Assembly: GCF_001580015.1 (NCBI RefSeq) | Contig: NZ_LSZQ01000052.1 | Span: 1 to 64,000, forward strand | DNA from: Cephaloticoccus primus | Lineage (GTDB): Bacteria > Verrucomicrobiota > Verrucomicrobiia > Opitutales > Opitutaceae | Direction: 5' to 3' | Length of the DNA stretch: 64,000 nt | Shown: piece after piece, positions 38,439-45,362 of the stretch | Position numbering within the stretch: the first letter of the stretch is position 1 | Layout: every line of letters begins with the position of its first letter | Position numbers and translations under genes: made by a program | Notes under the pieces: model-generated | The model's database searches: none | What the model was told of the DNA's origin: nothing | The model's input: only the letters and a program-made list of their open reading frames with translations

Positions 38439-38818
38439 TAAAGGTATCCCTCCTGTCGCGTTGCGAGGGGCGTAGCCCCGTTCTATTTTGCGAGCCGCTC
38501 GTTGGCGGCTCGTCAGGCATCTAGCTCAGGCCCGGATGAAAGCGAAAACCCGTTGGGGCGGATTTTTGGGTTCACGAGTTGATCTTCTACCCGAGCTTAG
38601 ATCAGTCAGCACCTTACCCGTGAATTGCTTCACCTCGGCCCAATGGGTTTCTGGCTTCATTCGCCGTCTTGGCCCCTCCTGTCGCGACGCGACAGGGTGC
38701 GAAATTTGGGAATCGTGCTTCGTCGCGTAGCGACGGGGCCGATTCCCAAATTCAATGGATGTGGCGACCCGCCACCGCTGCCCGCGCAGGGCCGCCTCCT
38801 CGCCCCTCAGGCGCTTGC
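38402..38818. other. Intergenic region between IS630 and the MFS gene
   Basis: No gene is supported. The first 37 bases are the right end of the IS; almost all the rest belongs to mosaic element copy C. Confidence 0.6.
38439..38812 (+). repeat. Mosaic palindromic element, copy C, right part
   Basis: Parts in order: CCTGTCGCGTTGCGAGGGGC with an added GGGGC/GCCCC hairpin (38453-38479); the GAGCCG/CGGCTC module (38492-38511); the core from about 38540 to 38660 beginning CGTTGGGGCGGATTTTTGGG; the short hairpin CCTGTCGCGACGCGACAGG (38675-38693); a 50-bp hairpin at 38703-38752 starting AATTTGGGAATCG; spacer CAATGGAT; mini-hairpin GTGGC-GACCC-GCCAC at 38761-38775; and the closing block CCACCGCTGCCCGCGCAGGG. 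The core is about 85-90 percent identical to that of copy E at 40485-40595. Confidence 0.8.
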
Positions 38819-40249
38819 TCAGGCGTTTTTGATCGGACGTGGCAGCGCGATTGCCATCAGCCACGGGGCGAGCGTTACGAGCGCGACGAGCAGGTAGGTC
38901 GCCGTCGCGCCCTGCCACCAGTAGCAGAAGCATGCGACCAGCGGCCCGAGAGCGCGCGCCAGCGAGCCGAGCGAGCGGTAAACGCCGAGCACGAGCCCTT
39001 GCTTCTCGGCAGGGCTGTAGAGCGAGACGAGTGCAGAGACCGTGGGGTTGATGAAGCCCGAGCCCATGCCCGCCAGTGCGAGCCCGAGGTAGAGCGCGGG
39101 CACTGTCGTCACCGTCCCCATCAACGTGATCCCCGCACACACGGCGAGCAGCCCGCAGATCAGTACGGCCTTTTCGCCAAACTTGGGCACCGCCCGCCGG
39201 ACGATCAGCCCTTGGGTGAAGATCAAGACAAGCCCGAGGAAGACGAAGATCTTGAACATATCGGTCGGCGCGTAGCCGAACCGCTCGGTCGCCAAAAACG
39301 GCAGCGAAAACTCCATCCCGCTAAACGCCAGGCTGAAGACGAAGTGCAGCCAGTTCGTCCGCCGTGCGGGCCCGCGCTCCAGCTCCATGAGGGCGCCGAT
39401 GGGGGAGCGCACGCGCGCGGGTACTTCGCCGCGCTTGGCGGGGTTGAGCGTTTCGCGAAACTTGAGCGCGATCCACACGAGGTTGATGAGGCTGAAGCCG
39501 AGCGCGAGCAGCGCGGGTAGCGAAAACGGATTTACGGCAAAGTGCAGCAGGCCGGCCCCCACCGTTGCGGTGCCTTCGGCGGCGCCGCTCACGATTCCGG
39601 CAGCATCTGCCGCGCTCGCCAGGTTGGCCGCCGCCCCCGCGCTCAAATCGTAAAATGCCGCGATGCTGCCGACCGCCGGCCCGAACAAAAAGCCGAGTCC
39701 GAAGGCCACGCCCACGATGCCCATGCCCTTGGCGCGGTTTTCGCGCGTCGTCACGTCGGCGACCGCAGCCGTCGCCACCGAGAGGTTTCCCGCAAAGCCG
39801 CCGCCCAGCAACCGGGCAAAAATGAAGAGCAGGAAGCTCCCGCTAAAAAACCACAACAGGTAGCTCAGCGCCGTCCCCGAGACGGTGATCAGCAGCACGC
39901 GCCGCCGCCCGATCCGGTCGGAGAGGCTGCCCCAAACCGGCGAGAAAACGAACTGCAACAGCGCGTAGAGCGAGCCCAGCACTCCGCCGAAAAGCACGGC
40001 GCGATAGTTGCCCGCCGATCCCGCGAAGGCAGCGAAGCGGTCAATCGCCCCGAGCAGCGCGCCGAGCACTCCGTGGTTTCCCTCCAGCGCGAAGTAGTGA
40101 TCGAGGATCGCCGGAAACAACGGGAAGATGATCGTGAAGCCCAGCAGATCGATGAAGATCGTTAAAAAAATAACCCCCAGCGAGAGTGGGGGTGTGAGCT
40201 GAGGAGCGGGGGGGCTGGAGTCTGATTGAGCGGAGGAAGGCGCGAGCAC
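38819..40249 (-). CDS. MFS transporter, TetA/TCR-like exporter
   Basis: Major facilitator with about 12 membrane helices in 476 aa. It has the first helix motif IFLTIFIDLLGFTIIFPLFP seen in TCR/TetA-like proteins, motif A GSLSDRIGRRRVLL after helix 2, and an ARLLGGGFAGNLSVATAAVADVT helix. An Ala/Gly-rich insert of about 50 residues lies between helices 6 and 7. Substrate cannot be told; proteins of this type export drugs or sugars. Mosaic repeats occupy both intergenic sides, so the gene stands alone. Confidence 0.88.
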   Translation of the reverse strand: MLAPSSAQSDSSPPAPQLTPPLSLGVIFLTIFIDLLGFTIIFPLFPAILDHYFALEGNHGVLGALLGAIDRFAAFAGSAGNYRAVLFGGVLGSLYALLQFVFSPVWGSLSDRIGRRRVLLITVSGTALSYLLWFFSGSFLLFIFARLLGGGFAGNLSVATAAVADVTTRENRAKGMGIVGVAFGLGFLFGPAVGSIAAFYDLSAGAAANLASAADAAGIVSGAAEGTATVGAGLLHFAVNPFSLPALLALGFSLINLVWIALKFRETLNPAKRGEVPARVRSPIGALMELERGPARRTNWLHFVFSLAFSGMEFSLPFLATERFGYAPTDMFKIFVFLGLVLIFTQGLIVRRAVPKFGEKAVLICGLLAVCAGITLMGTVTTVPALYLGLALAGMGSGFINPTVSALVSLYSPAEKQGLVLGVYRSLGSLARALGPLVACFCYWWQGATATYLLVALVTLAPWLMAIALPRPIKNA

Positions 40250-40772
40250 GGCAGCCGTGAGCGAAGGCGATCAACCGACGCGCTTCCAGCGTTTTTTGGA
40301 ATGCGCTGTGGAGCACAGCGACGGCAGTCCACTGCGCGTGGGGCGGTGGCGGGTCGCCACTTCCATTCAATTTGCGATTTTGCGCGTGCGCTGCGCGCCC
40401 GAACAAAATCGCAAATTTAAGGAGCCTCCCCCTGTCGCGTTGCGACAGGAAGTGGGGCATCAAATGCGAATGGAGCGTGAACCCATTGGGGTGGATTTTT
40501 GGGTTCACGAGTTGATCTTCTACCCGAGCTTAGATCGGGCAGCACCTTACCCATGAATTGTTTCACCTCGGCCAAATGGGTTTCCGCTCCATCCGCGATT
40601 CAGGCTCCTTCCCAGTCGCAACGCGACTGGGGGATAGTCCGTTAAATTTGCGATTTTGGGCGGGCGCGCAGCGCACGCGCAAAATCGCAAATTAAATGGC
40701 AGTGAGCACTGCCCACCGCCGCCCGCGTAGGGCAGTCTCAGACCGCTTCATTATGCGCGCGGCCTACAGCGC
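40250..40772. other. Intergenic region between MFS and rsmB genes holding mosaic element copy E
   Basis: No gene is supported in these 523 bases. 40250-40329 is the MFS upstream region with a small CGCTGT/ACAGCG hairpin at about 40306-40322. The rest is copy E of the mosaic element. About 35 bases before the rsmB stop hold nothing recognised. Confidence 0.6.
40330..40736. repeat. Mosaic palindromic element, copy E (most complete)
   Basis: A nearly symmetrical element of about 400 bp. Left half: end box CACTGCGCGTGGGGCGG (40330-40346), mini-hairpin GTGGC-GGGTC-GCCAC (40346-40360), spacer TTCCATTC, 49-bp hairpin (40369-40417), short hairpin CCTGTCGCGTTGCGACAGG (40433-40451). Core: 40470-40600, whose two ends are also inverted relative to each other (GAACCCATTGGGGTGGA versus CCAAATGGGTTTC). 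Right half, inverted: short hairpin CCAGTCGCAACGCGACTGG (40614-40632), 49-bp hairpin (40645-40693), mini-hairpin GGCAGT/ACTGCC (40698-40713) and a closing CCACCGCCGCCCGCGTAGGG. Confidence 0.82.
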
Positions 40773-42182
40773 TTACGGCTCGCGTTTTTTCCTCAAGCGA
40801 AACACGCCCGCGCCATCGTGGCCGCTCTCCCAAGGGTAGCTCATCGCGCTGTGCTCCAGTGCAAAAGCGCTGCCTCCGGCGCGGCTCTGCATAAACGCGC
40901 GGACGACCGCCTCGTTTTCATCCGCATCGATGCTGCACGTGGAGTACACGAGCCGCCCGCCCGGGGCGACGAAGCGGGCCGCCGCGTGCAGGAGCGAGAG
41001 CTGCTGCTGGGCGTGCTTGCGAAAGTCGCGCTCTTGCAGTCGCCACCTGGCATCGATCCGGCGGCGCATGACGCCTGTATTGCTGCATGGCGCATCGAGC
41101 AGCACCGCATCGTAAGCGAGCGGCAGCCCGTGCTCGCGCAGCGCGGCTCGCGCATCGGTGAGCAAGTCGGCCTGCACAAGCGCAACCTGGCTGGCACCCT
41201 TGATCGTGGAGAGATTTTCCTTGAGCCGATCAATCCGCGCACCGGGCAAGTCGAGCGCGACGAGTTGAGCAAGGCCGGGGGCAGCCGTCGTATCTGCCGC
41301 GAAGAGAGCCTTGCCACCGGGTGCCGCGCAGAGGTCGAGGAGTGACTCGCCCGCCCGAAGCTCAAGCGCTTCGACGGCCAGCCGCGTACTCGGATCCTGC
41401 ACGTAGGCCGCGCCCGACTTGAGCAAGGGCTCAAGCTCCGCCCAGTGTCCCGAGTCAGCCTCGTAAAAGCCCGCCCACCCGCTCGGGCGCAAAAACTCCG
41501 GTGGCGGGGCAGCGCTATCCGCAGAGCCCGCAGGAGTGCGGCCCGCCGCATCGTTCGCAGCAAAGTTTTGCCGCCAGCGCACAAACACTCGCGCGGACTC
41601 CTGGTTCCACTCCAGCAAGCGGCGCGTGGGCTCCGCGCCAAACTGCAAGAGCCAGCGGCGCACCAACCACTCGGGGTGCGAGAAATAGGTCGCGAGCAGC
41701 TCCGGCCCGGCCAGGCGCGGCGGCGCAGGACGCGCCATCAGCGGCGCCAGCTTGCGCACCACGGCGTTTACCAGCCGCGCCTCGGCAGGGCTCGCGAGCC
41801 GCTTGGCCTGCTCGACCGCGTGGTGCACGATCTTGGCTGTCTGGCCGGTAAATGCGGCCTCGGCTGCGGCCGTGTCATCCGCACCCGCAGCACTCGCTGT
41901 GGCAGCGGCTTCGATCAACTCGTAGCCCGCCAGAAGCAGGACGGCGCGCGTCGAAAATCGCGGCGAGTGCGCGATCAATTGATCCAGCGCGGCCTGTATA
42001 CGCCCGAAGTGGCGCACCACGCCGTACACCCAATATTGGCAGCGCGAACGCTCGATGGGAGACAGCCCGGCGGGCACTGCGGCGAGCAGCGAATCGACCC
42101 GCTCGCGCTGCTCCAGCCACCGCGTAATTAAACGCATGGCACTCGCCCAAGCTCCTTTTTCCAAGCGATTTACGTTACTCAT
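40773..42182 (-). CDS. rsmB: RsmB-like 16S rRNA (cytosine-5) methyltransferase
   Basis: RNA m5C methyltransferase of the RsmB/NOP family. The first 150 residues form the NusB-like domain typical of RsmB (WVYGVVRHFGRIQAALDQLI), and the C-terminal half is the SAM-dependent domain with DLCAAPGGKALFAA (motif I), LLDAPCSNTGVMRRR (motif IV, release cysteine) and YSTCSIDADENEAVV (motif VI, catalytic cysteine). An Ala/Gly/Pro-rich insert lies near residue 220. The 469-aa length is slightly longer than E. coli RsmB. fmt and def, frequent neighbours, are not here. It is divergent from the long greA gene with 79 bp between them. Confidence 0.9.
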   Translation of the reverse strand: MSNVNRLEKGAWASAMRLITRWLEQRERVDSLLAAVPAGLSPIERSRCQYWVYGVVRHFGRIQAALDQLIAHSPRFSTRAVLLLAGYELIEAAATASAAGADDTAAAEAAFTGQTAKIVHHAVEQAKRLASPAEARLVNAVVRKLAPLMARPAPPRLAGPELLATYFSHPEWLVRRWLLQFGAEPTRRLLEWNQESARVFVRWRQNFAANDAAGRTPAGSADSAAPPPEFLRPSGWAGFYEADSGHWAELEPLLKSGAAYVQDPSTRLAVEALELRAGESLLDLCAAPGGKALFAADTTAAPGLAQLVALDLPGARIDRLKENLSTIKGASQVALVQADLLTDARAALREHGLPLAYDAVLLDAPCSNTGVMRRRIDARWRLQERDFRKHAQQQLSLLHAAARFVAPGGRLVYSTCSIDADENEAVVRAFMQSRAGGSAFALEHSAMSYPWESGHDGAGVFRLRKKREP

Positions 42183-42261
42183 GGGTTATTTGATACACTA
42201 TTTGACAAGCGCGACCATTCTAAGCTGAACTAAATCCTCTTTGTCTCCCTGACACGCAATC

Positions 42262-44109
42262 ATGAATCCCGAAGCCGTCTCCGCGCTAATAGCCAAGAAC
42301 CCGACCCTTAAGGCCGCGAAAGCCAAACTGGAGGCCATGACGCCCGGTGCCTACTGCGTCCACCGCAGTTGGGGCTTCGGTCAAATCAAGAGCTACGACG
42401 AGGCTGCGCAGCGCCTCGTGATCGACTTTAAGGACAAGCCCGGGCACCTCATGGATCCGGCTTTTTGCGTGACCACGATGGAGGTGCTGCCCAGCAACCA
42501 CCTGCTCGTTCGCAAGGAAACTGACGGTGCAAAAATCGCCGAGCTCATCGCTGAAAACCCCGCGCAACTGCTCGTCGAAGCGCTCGAGTCCTACCCCAAC
42601 CACGCGGCCACCGCGATCGAGATCGAGATCGTGCTAACCCAGGTCGTCGGCCCCGAGAAATTCAAAAAATGGTGGTCAGCCGCCAAGAAGCTGATCGCCA
42701 AAGACCCGCGCATCACGATCCCCGAAAAGAAGACCGAGTGTTACATCCTGCGCGAGAAACCGATCTCCGCCGAAGACGAGATTCTGGAGCAATTTAAGGC
42801 CACGCGCAGCGCGCGCCGCCGCATCGCGCTCGCCGTCGAGCTGCTCGACACCGCCAACAAAAAAGAGCTGAAAGCCGAGCTCGGCGAGATCCTCCAAGGC
42901 GTGACCGAGGCCGTGCGCGACAGTAACCAGCTCAGCAAAGCCGAGCGGCTCCACGGCGCCGCCGTGCGCGACGACCTCGCCAAACTCCTCGGCCACTCCG
43001 GCGAGCTGGAGCCCACCCAGGCCGCACTGATCGCCGATGCGCGTGACCTGCCCTCCATCGCCGAGACGATCCCCGTCCAGTTTCAGCGCCGCTTCCTCAA
43101 CCTCGTCCAGGAAACGCACCCGATCGAGGCGCGCGACATCCTCTTCAACCTGCTCAAAGTCTCCCAGGGCAAGTTCACCACCGAGTGCATCAACTTCCTC
43201 GTCGAGCACGACCACGGCGCCGAGCTCGCCGCCGCACTCCAACGCTGGCAAACCGAGCAAAACCTCCGCGCCCCCGTCCTGCTCTGGATCGTCAAAAACC
43301 GCCACTCCAAGAAGTTTGCCAAGCTCCTCAACGACCTGATCACCCCGCGGTTGCTCAGCGCGATCTTCTTCGCGATCGACTACGAGGCGCTCCAGTCCTC
43401 GACCGTCCGCCGCATCCCGCTCGCCGATATTTTGAGCGACGACAGCGAGCTCATCGCCGACCTGCTCTCGACCGCCGACCCCGAGACCGCGCGCGACCTC
43501 GCCAACACCCTGCTGCTCAACCAGGGCTTTGAGGAGCTCACGAAAAAATCGCTGCTCGCGCGCTTCATCAAGATCTTCCCCAACATCCAGTCCATCGTCG
43601 CCACCGAGTCCGAGGGCAGGGACGAGCAGCTACTCGTCTCGCGTGCCAGCCACGACCGCAAACGCGAGGAATACGAGACCATCATTTCCAAAAAAATCCC
43701 CGAGAACTCCAAGGCCATCGCCGCCGCCCGCGAGCACGGCGACCTGAAGGAGAACTCCGAGTACAAGATGGCCAAGCAAGACCAGTCCGTGCTCATGGCG
43801 CAAAAGGCCCTGCTTGAGCGCGAACTCGCGCGCGCCCAGATCACCGACTTCAGCGAAGCCTCCACCACCCAGGTCAGCGTGGGCTCAGTCGTCGAAGTCA
43901 AAAGCGCCAGCACCGGCCAAAGTACCCGCTACACGCTCCTCGGTGCCTGGGACGGCGAGCCGGAGAAAAACATCATCTCCTACAAAACCGCCCTCGGTGC
44001 CGCCCTGATCGGCAAAAAGCCCGGCGACTCCGTCACCATCAAGATCGGCAATAACGAGGAGACCTACACCATCGGGAACATCCTGCGCTACGCCGATACG
44101 GCCGCCTAA
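42262..44109 (+). CDS. greA: Long GreA-type transcription elongation factor with large N-terminal extension
   Basis: The last 160 residues are GreA: the coiled coil with IPENSKAIAAAREHGDLKENSEYKMAKQDQ, holding the acidic tip residues that enter the polymerase secondary channel, then the FKBP-like domain with GSVVEVKS and ISYKTALGAALIGKKPGD. Ahead of it are about 450 residues not found in standard 158-aa GreA, beginning with a small beta domain GAYCVHRSWGFGQIKSYDE that recalls CarD/Tudor-like folds, followed by a long helical repeat region. Chlamydial GreA is likewise a 700-residue protein, so this is probably a PVC-group form. What the extension does is unknown to me. A terminator follows the gene. 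Confidence 0.9.
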   Translation: MNPEAVSALIAKNPTLKAAKAKLEAMTPGAYCVHRSWGFGQIKSYDEAAQRLVIDFKDKPGHLMDPAFCVTTMEVLPSNHLLVRKETDGAKIAELIAENPAQLLVEALESYPNHAATAIEIEIVLTQVVGPEKFKKWWSAAKKLIAKDPRITIPEKKTECYILREKPISAEDEILEQFKATRSARRRIALAVELLDTANKKELKAELGEILQGVTEAVRDSNQLSKAERLHGAAVRDDLAKLLGHSGELEPTQAALIADARDLPSIAETIPVQFQRRFLNLVQETHPIEARDILFNLLKVSQGKFTTECINFLVEHDHGAELAAALQRWQTEQNLRAPVLLWIVKNRHSKKFAKLLNDLITPRLLSAIFFAIDYEALQSSTVRRIPLADILSDDSELIADLLSTADPETARDLANTLLLNQGFEELTKKSLLARFIKIFPNIQSIVATESEGRDEQLLVSRASHDRKREEYETIISKKIPENSKAIAAAREHGDLKENSEYKMAKQDQSVLMAQKALLERELARAQITDFSEASTTQVSVGSVVEVKSASTGQSTRYTLLGAWDGEPEKNIISYKTALGAALIGKKPGDSVTIKIGNNEETYTIGNILRYADTAA

Positions 44110-44127
44110 ATCCACGCTTGCGTAAAC

Positions 44128-44157
44128 GAAGCCCTCTTCACCGAGGGCTTCTTGCTT
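44128..44157 (+). terminator. Terminator hairpin after greA
   Basis: Nine-bp stem GAAGCCCTC / GAGGGCTTC with a 6-nt loop, followed by TTGCTTT. The T tract is weak, but the position 18 bp after the stop codon supports it. Confidence 0.7.
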
Positions 44158-44339
44158 TGCCCCCTCCGGCAGCGAGTGCACACATTCGCCGAAGCGGCAG
44201 CAACCGCGCAAACCACACGGCGGCAACTGCGCGCGGCCTTCGCTTTAATGAGCCACCCGCGCCGCTCACAAGAGATCGCCAGCAGTGGCAAGAACGGCGT
44301 GGGCTTCTGCGTCCGCCCAGTTTTTAAAAGGCCCAGCCC

Positions 44340-45290
44340 ATGCTCAAACTCATCTCCGACCCCACCCGCCTGCGCCTCCTCGCCCTCCTCCTGCGCGAAG
44401 AACTCTCCGTCGCCGAGCTCCAGGACGTGCTCGACATGGGCCAGTCGCGCATCTCCTCGCAACTCGCACTCCTGCGCCAGGCGGGCATCGTCCACGACCG
44501 CCGCGAAGGGAAAAAAGCATTCTACTCGCTGCGCCCCAGCCTCAAGAAAGTTCAGCTCGACCTCCTCCATGCCGCCCTTGCGGCAGTCGAAGGCAACATG
44601 CCCGAGCTGGAGCGCGACACCGGCAGCCTTGAACGCATCCTCCAAAAACGCCGCCACAGCCAGGAGCAGTATTTTAACCGGGTCGCGGGCCGCTTCGACA
44701 AAAACTACGCGCCCGGCCGCTCCTGGAAAGCGATTGGCCAACTCGCACTGCGGCTCACCCCGAAAATCACCATCGCCGACCTCGGCGCAGGCGAAGGGTT
44801 GATCTCCCAGCTCCTCGCCCGCCGGGCCAGTCAGGTCTGGTGCATCGACAACTCACCCCGCATGGTCGAAGCGGGCACCGAGCTCGCGCAGAAAAACGGG
44901 CTCGATAACCTCAGCTACAAACTCGGCGACATAGAAGACATCCCCCTGCCCGACTGCTGCGTGGATCTCGCCATCCTCTCGCAAGCGCTTCACCACGCCT
45001 CGCACCCGCAGACCGCCCTTGCCGAAGCTCACCGCATCCTCAAACCCGGCGGCCAGCTCCTCATCCTCGACCTCAAAGAACACCACTTTGAAAAAGCGCG
45101 CGAACTCTACGCCGACCTCTGGCTCGGATTTAGCGAAAACACCCTGCACAGCTTTTTGAAGCAAGCGGGCTTCACCCGGGTCGAAGTCTCCACCGTCGAC
45201 ACCGAGCCCCACGAACCCCACTTCACTACCCTGCTCGCCAGCGCCCACCGCCCCAGCTCTCACGAGAATGCCAGTTCCCGCACCGAGTGA
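44340..45290 (+). CDS. ArsR-type regulator fused to a SAM-dependent methyltransferase
   Basis: Two-domain protein of 316 aa. Residues 1-75 are a winged helix of the ArsR type (SDPTRLRLLALLLREELSVAELQDVLDMGQSRISSQLALLRQAG). Residues 105-300 are a class I methyltransferase with motif I IADLGAGEGLISQLLA, the acidic CIDNSPRMVEAG and LSQALHHASHP and ILKPGGQLLILDL. Such fusions are known in several phyla and are often near methionine-cycle genes, but no such gene is adjacent here. DNA binding combined with SAM binding suggests a regulator that senses SAM or a methyl acceptor; that is inference. The metal-binding cysteines of classical ArsR are absent. Confidence 0.85.
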   Translation: MLKLISDPTRLRLLALLLREELSVAELQDVLDMGQSRISSQLALLRQAGIVHDRREGKKAFYSLRPSLKKVQLDLLHAALAAVEGNMPELERDTGSLERILQKRRHSQEQYFNRVAGRFDKNYAPGRSWKAIGQLALRLTPKITIADLGAGEGLISQLLARRASQVWCIDNSPRMVEAGTELAQKNGLDNLSYKLGDIEDIPLPDCCVDLAILSQALHHASHPQTALAEAHRILKPGGQLLILDLKEHHFEKARELYADLWLGFSENTLHSFLKQAGFTRVEVSTVDTEPHEPHFTTLLASAHRPSSHENASSRTE

Positions 45291-45315
45291 AAGCAATTGG
45301 AGTGCCCCAGCAGTA

Positions 45316-45341
45316 ACAAGCAGAGCCGAGGCCCTGCTTGT
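45316..45341. terminator. Possible bidirectional hairpin between convergent genes
   Basis: Eight-bp inverted repeat ACAAGCAG / CTGCTTGT with a 10-nt loop between the two convergent gene ends. There is no T-run on either side, so it is a weak candidate. Confidence 0.35.
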
Positions 45342-45362
45342 CCGGCCAAGACAGACTTCCGA

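Noticed and set aside
38402-38818. Short open frames in the mosaic repeats as small genes
   Set aside because: They follow repeat sequence in several frames, lack ribosome sites and are not conserved between copies.
44110-44339. SAH or SAM riboswitch upstream of the ArsR-methyltransferase gene
   Set aside because: I looked for the conserved cores of these riboswitches and did not find them; only the greA terminator is clear.
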